Assembly (NCBI RefSeq): GCF_023006325.1
Contig: NZ_JAINDF010000008.1
Span: forward strand, 62,001-126,000
Direction: 5' to 3'
Length of the DNA: 64,000 nt
Origin: Kordiimonas marina
GTDB lineage: Bacteria > Pseudomonadota > Alphaproteobacteria > Sphingomonadales > Kordiimonadaceae
The stretch's first letter is position 1, and each line of letters opens with the position of its first letter. The position numbers were made by a program, and so were the translations under genes. Below, piece by piece: positions 1 to 9,074 of this stretch. Below the pieces are notes generated by a model. The model was not told the origin of the DNA. It did not search any database and was given only the letters and a program-made list of their open reading frames with translations.

Positions 1-111
1 GAGCTGGTCAAGCGGCTTCTGAGCCTTATCCAGGGGGGCGAAGCCACCCCCCTGATGCTGGAGACGGACCTGATCGTCCGAGCTTCCACCGGCGGTGTCA
101 GCGGAAGCTGA
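1..111 (+). CDS. LacI-family transcriptional regulator, C-terminal fragment (cut by window start)
   Basis: Only the last 36 codons are visible, in frame 1 from base 1 to a TGA at 109-111. The peptide ends in a pattern (LETDLIVRASTGG) typical of the extreme C-terminus of LacI/GalR repressors, where a 'l.teLivR.Stg' strand closes the sugar-binding domain. Its stop overlaps the convergent symporter gene by 14 bases. Position beside the sucrose-type genes makes it the best candidate to read the paired GCAACCGGTTGC operators at 1790-1825; that link is inference. The family call rests on a short tail and would be settled by the sequence left of the window. Confidence 0.72.
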   Translation, partial: ELVKRLLSLIQGGEATPLMLETDLIVRASTGGVSGS

Positions 112-1687
112 ACACCAGGATGGCCGTTGCGGTCAAAAGCAATACCGACAGGATGCGGTAGTTACCGTACCAGGGCACGGATTTGAGCGCCGCGGTCTCG
201 GCATCGAAATCCTGCCGTGACCAGATATAGGGCAGGATGGCGCTTTCCTCTGGCGCCGGGGTCATCAGGCTGACCACAACCAGGATCACGGTGCACAGCA
301 CGAACAGCATCGGGCCAGTGTAGAGGAACTGATAGTGGGTGATGTCCAGAACCTCGTTCATGAGGAACAGGGCGACCCCGGCGATGGTGCCCAGCACCAG
401 TGTCCAGAAAGCCCCTGAGGCGTTGGCGCGGCGCCAGAAGGTGCCCACGAGGAACAGCACCACCACAGGCGGGATGGTGTAGGACAATACCTTCTGCAGA
501 TATTTGAACAGCGATGCGAAATGTTCGATCTGCGGCGCCCACAGAACCGACAGCACCATGAAGACGAAGGTCAGCCAGCGGCCGATTTTCATCAGGTGGT
601 CGCTGTCTATCTCCGGCTTCCATTTGCGCACGAAGTCCATGGTCAGAAGCGTGGAGGCGGAGTTGAGGGTCGAGTCGATCTGCGACATCAGCGCCGCGAT
701 AAAGCCTGCGAGCACGAGGCCGAGAAGGCCAGCCGGTAGCATCTCGAACATCAGGGTCGGGAACACCAGGTCTGCGCGCGGCAGGTTCGGATACAGGAGG
801 ATCGCAAACGTCCCCGGCAGGACCATGATGAACAGAACTGGCAGTTTCAGAGCGCCCGCAAACAGGCTGCCGAGTTGGCCGTGCGTGGTGGATTTGGCAC
901 TCAGGACCCGCTGCACCATGAACTGGTTGGTACACCAGAAATAGAAGCCCAGAAGCGGCACGCCGGTCACGAGCCCAAGCCATGGCATGCTGGGGTCGCT
1001 GAGCGGCCGGATGAGGCTCAGCTTGTTGGCGGAAACGGCGGCGGTTACCGCCTCCCAGCTGCCGATCTTGTCGAAGGCGACGACGGTGATGACCACAGCG
1101 CCGATCAGCAGCAGGATCGCCTGCACAGCATCCGTATACATCACGGCGGCGAGGCCCCCCATCATGGTGTAGAAACCGGCGACGACCGCGAGGATCGCGA
1201 TAATCTCCCACACCGGCACACCAGGGAACACCATGGTGAGCAAAAGCCCGCCCGCGAACAGGCTGCCTGCTGTATCCACCACAATATTGAGGAAGATGGT
1301 GAGCGCGGAGAAATACAGCCGCGCCCGGCCGTCAAAGCGCCGCTCCAGAAATTCCGGCATGGTGAAAACCTGCGCACGCAGGATGAAGGGCAGCATGAAA
1401 AGCGCGAAGAAGACGAGAACGACAGCGGCCATCCATTCATAGTTGAAGACCGATATGCCGCTTGAGTAGGCATCCCCCGCCAGGCCAATGATGGTCGTGC
1501 TGGAGATATTGGAGGCGAACAGCGACAGGCCGATGAAAGGCCAGGTCATGCTGCGGCCCGCGAGGAAATAATCCTTCGCGTCCTGGTGTTTGCGGCCGAG
1601 GACGACCCCCAGCACCAGTACGAAAATGAAATAGACCGCCAGAATCACCAGATCGGCAGTATGTAAGGTAACGCCAAATTTCGGCAT
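98..1687 (-). CDS. SSS-family sodium/solute (sugar) symporter
   Basis: A 529-residue inner-membrane protein of the solute:sodium symporter family (SGLT/PutP fold), with about 13-14 hydrophobic segments. Family hallmarks visible are the DYFLAGRS motif near residues 40-47, the GLSLFASNISSTTIIGLAG stretch in the first helices, and GFIAALMSQIDSTLNSAST around residue 330-350, which holds the sodium-site serines and threonines. The start chosen is the ATG at 1685-1687, preceded by GGGGAGGG; an in-frame ATG 33 bases upstream lacks such a site. It is divergent from the TonB receptor at 1920 and shares the operator region between them. By context it probably imports sucrose or a related sugar from the periplasm; the substrate cannot be read from sequence. 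Confidence 0.9.
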   Translation of the reverse strand: MPKFGVTLHTADLVILAVYFIFVLVLGVVLGRKHQDAKDYFLAGRSMTWPFIGLSLFASNISSTTIIGLAGDAYSSGISVFNYEWMAAVVLVFFALFMLPFILRAQVFTMPEFLERRFDGRARLYFSALTIFLNIVVDTAGSLFAGGLLLTMVFPGVPVWEIIAILAVVAGFYTMMGGLAAVMYTDAVQAILLLIGAVVITVVAFDKIGSWEAVTAAVSANKLSLIRPLSDPSMPWLGLVTGVPLLGFYFWCTNQFMVQRVLSAKSTTHGQLGSLFAGALKLPVLFIMVLPGTFAILLYPNLPRADLVFPTLMFEMLPAGLLGLVLAGFIAALMSQIDSTLNSASTLLTMDFVRKWKPEIDSDHLMKIGRWLTFVFMVLSVLWAPQIEHFASLFKYLQKVLSYTIPPVVVLFLVGTFWRRANASGAFWTLVLGTIAGVALFLMNEVLDITHYQFLYTGPMLFVLCTVILVVVSLMTPAPEESAILPYIWSRQDFDAETAALKSVPWYGNYRILSVLLLTATAILVFSFR

Positions 1688-1789
1688 TGATAGCCCTCCC
1701 CATGTCTTCCCGTCCCTCATCCTACCCGATTGACCTTATGGGCGCGAGGGACGCATTGACGGGCACCATATGGTGTTTTTATCGATTAC

Positions 1790-1825
1790 GCAACCGGTTG
1801 CATAATATTCCTTGCAACCGGTTGC
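1790..1825. promoter_or_regulatory. Tandem LacI-type operators GCAACCGGTTGC in a divergent promoter
   Basis: Two identical perfect 12-bp palindromes occupy 1790-1801 and 1814-1825, with centres 24 bp apart. They lie between the divergent symporter (start 1687) and TonB receptor (start 1920). The even palindrome with central CG is the classic form of LacI/GalR operators. The second site contains TTGCAA (1812-1817), followed after 17 bp by TAGGTC, a plausible promoter toward the receptor. Binding by the LacI protein at the window start is inferred. Confidence 0.75.
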
Positions 1826-1919
1826 GTAAGGGTGTAGGTCGATGAGACCGGGAAGGTGGAGCGACGGGACGCTCCCGAGATTATCCAATTCATGTATGTT
1901 GAACCTGGGGAGGTTACTA

Positions 1920-4397
1920 ATGATGAAATCCAGACTTGGCGCCCTGATGGCGTCCGTTTCCCTATCACTGATGGCTACGGCCGCCGCGCACGCTGCGGAT
2001 AAGGCCGATAAAAATGCCGAGGCGGCGAAAGCCAAAGATACGCGGCCGTTCGAGGAAATTGTCGTCACCGCCGTGCCGCGCGCGGCCTCGACCCTGATGT
2101 CGAGCGTGTCGGTGAGCAGCGTCTCGCCGGACGAAATCCAGAAATTCGCCCCGCGGTCGGCGGCCGAGATTTTCCGCAACATTCCGGGCGTGCGCTCCGA
2201 ATCGACCGGTGGTGAAGGCAACGCCAACATCGCCGTGCGCGGCCTGCCGGTGGCATCAGGCGGTGCCAAGTTCCTTCAACTGCAGGAAGACGGCCTGCCG
2301 GTGATGGAGTTCGGCGATATCGCTTTCGGTAACGCCGACATTTTCCTGCGCGCCGATTATTCGATCGCGCGGATTGAAGCTGTCCGTGGTGGCTCGGCCT
2401 CGACGCTGGCGTCCAACTCGCCGGGTGGGGTGATCAACTTCATCAGCAATACCGGCAAGGAAGAAGGTGGTGCCGTCGCGCTGACCCGTGGTGTCGATTA
2501 CAACACCACCCGTGCGGATTTTGCTTATGGCGGCCCGATCGGGGATGGTCTTCGCTTCCATGTCGCCGGTTTCTACCGGGTCGGTGAAGGCCCGCGCCAT
2601 GCTGGTTATGACGGCAACAAGGGTGGCCAGATCAAGGCCAACATCACCAAGGAATTCGACAAGGGTTTCGTGCGTCTTTATTTCAAGCATCTGGATGACC
2701 GCTCGATCGGCTATCTGCCGATGCCGGTGAAGGTGAGCGGCACCAATGCGAACCCGCAGATCAGCTCGATCACCAATTTCAATATTTCGTCGGATACGCC
2801 CCACAGCGTCTATTTCCTGTCCAATCTCGGGATCGGCGGTGACGGCAACCGGCGCGTCAGCAATGTGGCCGACGGGATGCACCCCCTCAGCACGGCTGTG
2901 GGCGGCGAATTCAACTTCGACCTCAGCGACAGCTGGAACGTGAGCGACAAAATTCGTGTCGCAAAAACCAGCGGGCGTTTTGTCTCGCCGTTCCCGGCTG
3001 AGGTCGGCTCCGCAAGCAGTCTCGCTGAAGAAATCGGTGGTACCGGTGCCACGCTGGCCTATGCCAATGGCCCGAACGGTGGTGATGCCATCACAAACCC
3101 AGGGGCGCTCAACGGCAATGGCCTTGCCATGCGGGTTCACCTGTTTGATGTCGAGCTTAACGACCTTAGCAACTTTGCCAACGACTTCAAACTGACCAAG
3201 TCGGTCAAGCTGGATTCCGGCAATACGGTCGACTTTACCGCCGGTTACTATAAATCGGCGCAGACGATCAATATGGACTGGGTCTGGAACTCCTACCTGA
3301 TGGAAGTGAAGGGCAATAACGCAGCACTTCTGAATGTGTATGACGCGAACGGCAACGCCATGTCCGATAGCGGTCTCCTTGCCTACGGCGTGCCTTATTG
3401 GGGCAACTGCTGCCAGCGGAACTATGACACCCAGTATGACATCGATGCACCTTATGCATCCGTCGGGGTCGATATGGGGAACCTGACCATCGATGCCAGC
3501 CTCCGCTATGACAGTGGCCGCGCAACCGGCTCCTACGCGGGTGGCGTACAGTCCCCGAACCTGGACGTGAACCAGGACGGCACCATTTCGGTACCGGAAC
3601 AAAGCGTCTCGGTGATCGACCGTTCGAACCCGATGCCGGTCAATTACACCTGGCATTACTGGTCCTATTCGGTCGGCGCCAACTATGCCTTCAATGATGA
3701 TCTGGCAACCTTCGCCCGCATCAGCCGTGGTGGCCGCGCCAATGCCGACCGTCTGCTGTTCGGCAAGGTCAAGGCGGATGGCAGTGTCGCCAAGGAAGAC
3801 GCCATCGATATGGTCAACCAGATCGAACTGGGCGTGAAATACCGCACCGGCAACTTCGGTATCTTCGCGACCGGCTTCTACGCCAAAACGCAGGAGCAGA
3901 ATTTCGAGGCGACAACCCAGAAATTCTTCGACCGGACCTACAAGGCCGAGGGTGTCGAGATTGAAGCCCAGTATCACTATGATGCTTTCGACTTCAACGG
4001 TGGCATCACCTATACGGACGCGGAAATCTCCTCCGACGCGCTTAACCCGTCGGTGGTTGGCAACCGTCCGCGCCGTCAGGCCAAGTTCGTCTATCAGGCG
4101 ACGGCGTCCTACACGCTTGACCGGTTCCAGATCGGTACCAACGTGATCGGGACAACGAGTTCCTACACGCAGGACACCAACCAGTTGGTCATGCCGGGCT
4201 ATGCCCAGGTCAACGCTTTCGCAAGCTATGAGATCGCGGACGGCCTGTCGCTGATGCTCAACGTCAACAACCTCTTCGATGTGGTTGGCCTGACCGAGTC
4301 CGAGGAAGCGTCGATCATTGATGGCCAGGACAATATTATCCGGGCCCGCTCGATCAACGGCCGGTCGACGACGGCAACGCTGAAGTACACCTTCTGA
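1920..4397 (+). CDS. TonB-dependent outer-membrane receptor, sucrose-locus type
   Basis: An 825-residue outer-membrane active transporter. Residues 1-25 form a signal peptide ending AAAHA; a TonB-box-like EEIVVTA lies near 45-51; the plug domain follows (SAAEIFRNIPGVR, then the VRGG and NSPGGVINF motifs near residues 160-190), and a beta-barrel runs to a terminal aromatic strand ending in YTF. The double ATG at 1920 and 1923 follows GGGGAGG at 1906-1912, so the longer frame from 1842 was rejected. It is divergent from a sodium/solute symporter and precedes amylosucrase and fructokinase, which suggests sucrose or a sucrose-containing oligosaccharide as ligand (inference). A strong terminator separates it from amylosucrase. 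Confidence 0.92.
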   Translation: MMKSRLGALMASVSLSLMATAAAHAADKADKNAEAAKAKDTRPFEEIVVTAVPRAASTLMSSVSVSSVSPDEIQKFAPRSAAEIFRNIPGVRSESTGGEGNANIAVRGLPVASGGAKFLQLQEDGLPVMEFGDIAFGNADIFLRADYSIARIEAVRGGSASTLASNSPGGVINFISNTGKEEGGAVALTRGVDYNTTRADFAYGGPIGDGLRFHVAGFYRVGEGPRHAGYDGNKGGQIKANITKEFDKGFVRLYFKHLDDRSIGYLPMPVKVSGTNANPQISSITNFNISSDTPHSVYFLSNLGIGGDGNRRVSNVADGMHPLSTAVGGEFNFDLSDSWNVSDKIRVAKTSGRFVSPFPAEVGSASSLAEEIGGTGATLAYANGPNGGDAITNPGALNGNGLAMRVHLFDVELNDLSNFANDFKLTKSVKLDSGNTVDFTAGYYKSAQTINMDWVWNSYLMEVKGNNAALLNVYDANGNAMSDSGLLAYGVPYWGNCCQRNYDTQYDIDAPYASVGVDMGNLTIDASLRYDSGRATGSYAGGVQSPNLDVNQDGTISVPEQSVSVIDRSNPMPVNYTWHYWSYSVGANYAFNDDLATFARISRGGRANADRLLFGKVKADGSVAKEDAIDMVNQIELGVKYRTGNFGIFATGFYAKTQEQNFEATTQKFFDRTYKAEGVEIEAQYHYDAFDFNGGITYTDAEISSDALNPSVVGNRPRRQAKFVYQATASYTLDRFQIGTNVIGTTSSYTQDTNQLVMPGYAQVNAFASYEIADGLSLMLNVNNLFDVVGLTESEEASIIDGQDNIIRARSINGRSTTATLKYTF

Positions 4398-4462
4398 CGC
4401 TGCGTTAGCTCCAAGTGCCCCCGTCTTTATGAATGTTTACAAGGCGCAAGACGGGGTTCCTT

Positions 4463-4505
4463 GGGTGCGGCGGGCCCTCCCTGGCCGCACCCCTTTTCTT
4501 CTCTT
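4463..4505 (+). terminator. Rho-independent terminator between TonB receptor and amylosucrase
   Basis: A perfect 9-bp stem, GGGTGCGGC (4463-4471) with GCCGCACCC (4484-4492), has a 12-base loop and is followed by the pyrimidine-rich CTTTTCTTCTCTTT. It sits 66 bases after the receptor stop and only about 40 bases before the amylosucrase start. It probably lowers expression of the enzymes relative to the receptor by partial read-through. Confidence 0.8.
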
Positions 4506-4545
4506 TCGCCGCTCAGCACACGCGGCTTGTGACAGGTAAGCGACG

Positions 4546-6456
4546 ATGATGCCAACGAAGGCTAACCCCGGTGGGCATGATGCGGACCGTTCTCTTGACG
4601 AATTGTTCGCCCACCGACTTAAGGCCCAGGAACCGATGCTCCGGAAGGCGCTCACGCTGCTTTACGGGGCCCGGGATGACTTTGAGGATTGGTGGCGACG
4701 GGTCCTGGATGTGGCCAAGGCGGCCTACCGCGCCCGTCCGGATGCCCTTCTTGCCCTTGATAAGGAGCGCGAGAAAACTGGTAGTACGTGGTTTCAAAGC
4801 GAGCAGACGCTCGGCTACATGTGTTACCCGGACCGTTTCGCCGGTGATTTTGACGGTATGGAAGCCAAAATTCCCTACCTGCGGGGGCTCGGGGTTACTT
4901 ATCTACATCTGTTGTCGGTTCTGAAGGCGCGCCCGGGGGACAGCGACGGTGGCTTTGCCATCGCCGATTATCTGGATACCAACCCTGCGCTTGGCACAAT
5001 CGACGATCTTGAGATGCTGACGGGACGGCTTCGCGCAGCTGGGGTCAGCCTGTGTCTCGACTTCGTGTTCAATCATACAGCGCGGGAGCATGAATGGGCC
5101 CAGCGCGCCATGAAGGGCGACGCCGAGTATCAGGATTATTACCTGATGTTCCCGGACCGCACGTTGCCGGACCAGTATGAAAAAGACCTCGATCAGGTTT
5201 TCCCGGCAACAGCGCCGGGCAATTTCACTTATGTCCCGGAATGCGAAAAATGGGTCTGGACGACCTTCTACCCGTTCCAGTGGGACCTGAATTACCGGAA
5301 CCCAGCCGTCTTCATCGCCATGTTGGAAACCATGTTCGCGCTTGCGAACCGGGGCGTGGAGATTTTCCGTTTCGATGCCGCCATCTATGCCTGGAAGGAG
5401 CCGGGAACCCGGTCCAAGAACCTGCCGGAGACACATGCGCTCCTGCAGGCGTTTCGCGCCCTTAGCGCCGTGGTTGCCCCCGGCATCGCCATGAAGGCGG
5501 AGGTGGTGGCCGGCGCGCGTCATATCACCAAATATTTCGGCTCGGGCGAGAACGCGGGCCGGGAATGCCAGCTTGCCTACAATACGGCCTTGATGGCGGC
5601 TTTGTGGGATAGCCTGGCAACCGGTAGTGCCGCGCCCGCGACGGCGATGCTGCAGGACTTGCCCGCCCGCCCCAGCGGCACGGCGTGGGTCAATTATGCC
5701 CGCTGCCATGACGATATCGGCTGGGCCACGCTCAGGGACCGGGCAGGTGCCCTGTGGGGCGCGGATGATGCCCACCTGGGTTTCCTGACCCGCTTTTACA
5801 GTGGTGAGGAAAAGAACAGCTTTGCTCGCGGGCAGGCGTTCCAGCCGGTCGCGGGCGAACCCTTCGCGGCCACCAATGGCACGCTCGCCTCACTGGCTGG
5901 GCTCGAAGCTGCTTTGGACGCGGGCGATGAAAAGCTGATCGCCACGGCGGTCGCGCGTATTAATCTGCTGCACGGCGTGTTGATGGGACTTGATGGCGTG
6001 CCGCTCATCTTCATGGGGGACGAGATCGGCCTCCTCAATGATTATGACCATACGGATACCCCCGGGTGTGCGGACGGCCGCTGGCTGCACCGGCCGACAA
6101 TGCGGTGGGATACGGATGGGCTTACCCCGGACCATGCTCATGCCCGCCAGCGTATCTTTGCCTCGCTCAAGGCGATGGTACGGGCGCGGAAAACGCTCCC
6201 CGTACTGAATGCCGAAGGCGGAATCCGCTATCTGGCCGGTCCTGCTTCGTCCGTATTCGCCTATGTGCGCCCGGGTGACGGACCTCTGCTGGCATTGGCG
6301 AACTTTGGCGCCGATCCTATCAGTGTTCCTGCCGATTATGTTTCGGCCCAGCTGGGGCAGGGTGCCGTCTCAGATATCTTTCCGCCGCTTTCCTGTGCGG
6401 GCGAGGATGTGTACCATCTGGCTGGCTATCAGGTCCGCTGGCTGATGCGGGCGTGA
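4546..6456 (+). CDS. Amylosucrase (GH13 subfamily 4)
   Basis: Predicted cytoplasmic enzyme (636 residues, no signal peptide) that transfers glucose from sucrose onto an alpha-1,4-glucan, releasing fructose (EC 2.4.1.4). The length equals that of the characterised Neisseria polysaccharea enzyme as I recall it. An N-terminal helical region with WFQSEQTLGYMCYPDRF near residues 85-100 is typical of this subfamily. Catalytic positions fit: FRFDA with D277 (nucleophile), E319 in MKAEVV (acid/base, 42 residues later as in the Neisseria protein), and HDDIGW with H388-D389 (transition-state aspartate). Two consecutive ATGs (4546, 4549) follow a weak ribosome site. The fructokinase 15 bases downstream would consume the released fructose. 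Sucrose hydrolase of the same subfamily is the main alternative. Confidence 0.9.
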   Translation: MMPTKANPGGHDADRSLDELFAHRLKAQEPMLRKALTLLYGARDDFEDWWRRVLDVAKAAYRARPDALLALDKEREKTGSTWFQSEQTLGYMCYPDRFAGDFDGMEAKIPYLRGLGVTYLHLLSVLKARPGDSDGGFAIADYLDTNPALGTIDDLEMLTGRLRAAGVSLCLDFVFNHTAREHEWAQRAMKGDAEYQDYYLMFPDRTLPDQYEKDLDQVFPATAPGNFTYVPECEKWVWTTFYPFQWDLNYRNPAVFIAMLETMFALANRGVEIFRFDAAIYAWKEPGTRSKNLPETHALLQAFRALSAVVAPGIAMKAEVVAGARHITKYFGSGENAGRECQLAYNTALMAALWDSLATGSAAPATAMLQDLPARPSGTAWVNYARCHDDIGWATLRDRAGALWGADDAHLGFLTRFYSGEEKNSFARGQAFQPVAGEPFAATNGTLASLAGLEAALDAGDEKLIATAVARINLLHGVLMGLDGVPLIFMGDEIGLLNDYDHTDTPGCADGRWLHRPTMRWDTDGLTPDHAHARQRIFASLKAMVRARKTLPVLNAEGGIRYLAGPASSVFAYVRPGDGPLLALANFGADPISVPADYVSAQLGQGAVSDIFPPLSCAGEDVYHLAGYQVRWLMRA

Positions 6457-6471
6457 GGAACGGAGGCAGAC

Positions 6472-7362
6472 GTGGCACTTTTGGGCGCAATCGAAGCGGG
6501 CGGCACCAAGTTTATCTGCGCAGTCGGTGAGGATGCGGGCTCCATCTTGGAACGCGTCTCATTGCCGACGATAACGCCTGCGGAAACGCTGGCGGCTTGT
6601 CTCGCCTTTTTTCAGGGTGCCGCGGCAGAGCATGGCCCCATCAGTAAGCTCGGCATCGCGGCCTTTGGGCCCTTGGACCTCACCCCCACGTCCCCCACAT
6701 ACGGCCATCTTCTGGAAACCCCAAAACCCGGTTGGTCTGGGACGGACCTTGCGGGCTATTTCGCCGGGCATCTGAATGTACCGGTCGCGCTTGATACCGA
6801 TGTGAACGGGGCGGTGCTGGCCGAACATAAAGGCGGGGCCGCAAAAGCATGCCAGACGGCGGTCTATATCACCGTCGGTACCGGTATCGGCGGCGGGGTG
6901 CTGGTGAATGGCCGTCTGCTGCATGGGCTCATCCACCCGGAGATCGGCCATATTGCGGTGCCGCGTGCGCCGGGTGATGAAGGCTTCAAGAGCCACTGTC
7001 CCTACCACGCAGACTGTCTGGAAGGTTTGGCGTCCGGTCCGGCGATGAAAGCTCGCTGGGGGCAGGCGGCAGAGACCTTGCCGGAGGGTCATGAGGGCTG
7101 GGAGATGGAAGCCTTCTACCTCGCGCAGCTATGCCGCACGCTGACGGTAACGCTGTCGCCTGAGGTTATTATCCTCGGCGGCGGTGTGCTGATGAGGGAA
7201 GGGCTACTTGAAAAAGTACGGGTACGTTTCGACGCGCTGATGGGCGGTTATCTGCCGCTTGCCGCCCGTGCGGGTGGGCTTGACCGCTATATCGTGCGCC
7301 AGTCCTTCGGGGGGCAGTCCGGTCTGGTTGGTGCGTTCGCGCTCGCCGAAGACGCGGCATAA
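6472..7362 (+). CDS. ROK-family fructokinase
   Basis: A 296-residue sugar kinase that should phosphorylate fructose to fructose 6-phosphate (EC 2.7.1.4). The N-terminal IEAGGTKF is the ATP phosphate loop. LDTDVNGAVLAEHKGG near residues 103-118 carries the catalytic aspartate, followed by the GTGIGGG motif. A cysteine/histidine cluster, SHCPYHADCLEGLASG (about 176-191), matches the zinc site of Bacillus-type ROK fructokinases. It starts at GTG 6472, with GGAACGGAGG just upstream. It lies 15 bases after amylosucrase, so the two are very probably co-transcribed. General ROK glucokinase or mannokinase is less likely given this zinc-site form and the partner gene. Confidence 0.88.
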   Translation: MALLGAIEAGGTKFICAVGEDAGSILERVSLPTITPAETLAACLAFFQGAAAEHGPISKLGIAAFGPLDLTPTSPTYGHLLETPKPGWSGTDLAGYFAGHLNVPVALDTDVNGAVLAEHKGGAAKACQTAVYITVGTGIGGGVLVNGRLLHGLIHPEIGHIAVPRAPGDEGFKSHCPYHADCLEGLASGPAMKARWGQAAETLPEGHEGWEMEAFYLAQLCRTLTVTLSPEVIILGGGVLMREGLLEKVRVRFDALMGGYLPLAARAGGLDRYIVRQSFGGQSGLVGAFALAEDAA

Positions 7363-7390
7363 AAAAGGCGCCCGGTGAGGCGCCTTTTTT
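7361..7390. terminator. Bidirectional terminator between fructokinase and NhaC antiporter
   Basis: AAAAAA, then GGCGCC, an 8-base centre, GGCGCC-type complement and TTTTTT. The stem GGCGCC(7367-7372)/GGCGCC(7379-7384) is flanked by A and T runs, so it can stop transcription of both convergent genes (fructokinase on +, antiporter on -). Confidence 0.85.
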
Positions 7391-7412
7391 ATTTCTTGGA
7401 AGGGTGGAGGCC

Positions 7413-8951
7413 TCAGGCCTGTTCCTTCACCTCATCGAGGTGCGCTTCCTCAAGCTCTTCTTCCATTTCCTGATAAACTGCCGGGTCGGCATCCTCAAGC
7501 TTGGTCAGCTTGATGTTGAAGATGCCGTATGTGATGGCGATCAGCGGGTTCAGGATATTGACGAAGGCGAACGGCGCATAAGCGAGTGTCGGCACACCGA
7601 GAGTCGCCGACATGAAGGCACCGCATGTGTTCCAGGGCACGAGCGCGGAGGTCATGGTGCCGGCGTCCTCAAGCGTCCGGGATAGGTTCTGTGGCGCCAG
7701 TCCAAGGCGGGCGAACTCCAGCCGGTACATACGGCCCGGCAGTACGATGGCGATATATTGGTCCGCCGCCATGATGTTCATGCCGATCGAGGTCAGGACC
7801 GTGGTGAAGATCAGCGAGCCTGGACCGCGTACGCCCTTGAGAAGCGTTTCGACGATCCGCTGCAACAGGCCTACCCGCTCCATGGCAGCACCGAAACACA
7901 TGGCGCTCAGGATCAGCCAGATCGTGTTGAGCATGCTGCCCATGCCGCCGCGCGACAGCAGCTGGTTCAGATGTTCGTCAGGGGTGGAGGCAACATAACC
8001 GCCAGCCATGGCCTGCCAGATGCCCTTGAAGGCCGCGCCTGCTGCGCTGAGCGCATGGTCGGGGTCGGCGAAGGTGCGGACGACGTCAGGCTGGTAGACA
8101 ATTGCGATGAAGGCACCGAACAGGGCACCTGCGGTGATGGTCGGTAGCGCCGGATATTTGCGCAGCGCCAGGAACAGCAGAAGCGCAAGCGGCAGCATGG
8201 TCGGGATGCCCAGGTTGAACGAGTTTCTCAAAGTGCCGCGGATTGCCTCAATAGCTTCCGGTGAGGCGACTTGATGTGCGCTCGTGAGGCTGAGCCAGGT
8301 GAAGATGCAGAGGGCAATCAGGACCGACGGTGCCGTGGTCCAGAACATGTGGCGCACATGGGTGAAAAGGTCGGTGCCCACCATGGCAGGCGCCAGGTTG
8401 GTGGTATCCGAAAGCGGGGACATCTTGTCGCCGAAGTAAGCGCCGGAGACAACGGCCCCGGCTGTCATCGCGGGGTCAAGCCCCAGCACATGCGCGACGC
8501 CAATGAGCGCAAGGCCGATGGTGCCGGCGGTGGTCCAGCTGGAGCCAATGGCCATCGATACCATCGCGCAGATGATAAGGGCTGCCGGGAAGAACCAGCT
8601 CGGGCTCAGGACAGCGAGGCCATAATAGATGAGCGCGGGCGCGGTGCCGGCCAGCATCCAGGCGCCAATCAGCGAACCAACGGCCAGAAGGATAAGACAG
8701 GCGCCGAGGGACAAGGAAATGCCCTTCACCAGGGACTTTTCCATCTGTTCCCAGGTCATGCCGCGGCTTTTGCCAATCATGAAGGCGAAACAGGTAGCGA
8801 GGAGGAGCGATATCTGGTTCGGACCTGAAGATGAGTCACTGCTGAAGAACCACACGCCGCAGAACAGCAATCCCATCAGGAATATGAGCGGCGTCAGGGC
8901 CAGCCATAGCGGGATCGGCTTTTCGGACTCGGTTACTTTCTTTTTGGACAC
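7413..8951 (-). CDS. NhaC-family sodium/proton antiporter
   Basis: A 512-residue polytopic inner-membrane protein with about 12 hydrophobic segments. It resembles the NhaC family, which includes sodium/proton and malate:sodium-lactate antiporters, with the conserved regions SWTTAGTIGLALIGVA, GAYFGDKMSPLSDTTNLAPA and PWNTCGAF. The GTG at 8949-8951 is preferred because GGGGGAG stands 10 bases upstream; the longer in-frame extension to 9140 runs through the promoter and the GACAGCGCTGTC operator. The operator's -35-like element points to the GH97 gene, but the spacing would also permit repression here. A sodium exporter beside two sodium-coupled sugar symporters is functionally sensible (inference). 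Confidence 0.87.
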   Translation of the reverse strand: MSKKKVTESEKPIPLWLALTPLIFLMGLLFCGVWFFSSDSSSGPNQISLLLATCFAFMIGKSRGMTWEQMEKSLVKGISLSLGACLILLAVGSLIGAWMLAGTAPALIYYGLAVLSPSWFFPAALIICAMVSMAIGSSWTTAGTIGLALIGVAHVLGLDPAMTAGAVVSGAYFGDKMSPLSDTTNLAPAMVGTDLFTHVRHMFWTTAPSVLIALCIFTWLSLTSAHQVASPEAIEAIRGTLRNSFNLGIPTMLPLALLLFLALRKYPALPTITAGALFGAFIAIVYQPDVVRTFADPDHALSAAGAAFKGIWQAMAGGYVASTPDEHLNQLLSRGGMGSMLNTIWLILSAMCFGAAMERVGLLQRIVETLLKGVRGPGSLIFTTVLTSIGMNIMAADQYIAIVLPGRMYRLEFARLGLAPQNLSRTLEDAGTMTSALVPWNTCGAFMSATLGVPTLAYAPFAFVNILNPLIAITYGIFNIKLTKLEDADPAVYQEMEEELEEAHLDEVKEQA

Positions 8952-9074
8952 GGTACGTGCTCCCCCGTTTTTATCGTTGTCATTCTCCCGACACAAAGCG
9001 GTATACCAACCTCTCCCGGTCCGCAAGGCGGGAGAGAAAAAAGTCCGCTTGGCGCACAGCTGCGCACTGTAAAA

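Noticed and set aside
2256-3977. 573-residue open frame antisense to the first TonB receptor
   Set aside because: It is a shadow of the real gene: no homology is recognisable, it opposes a gene with a clear signal peptide and plug, and it has no ribosome site.
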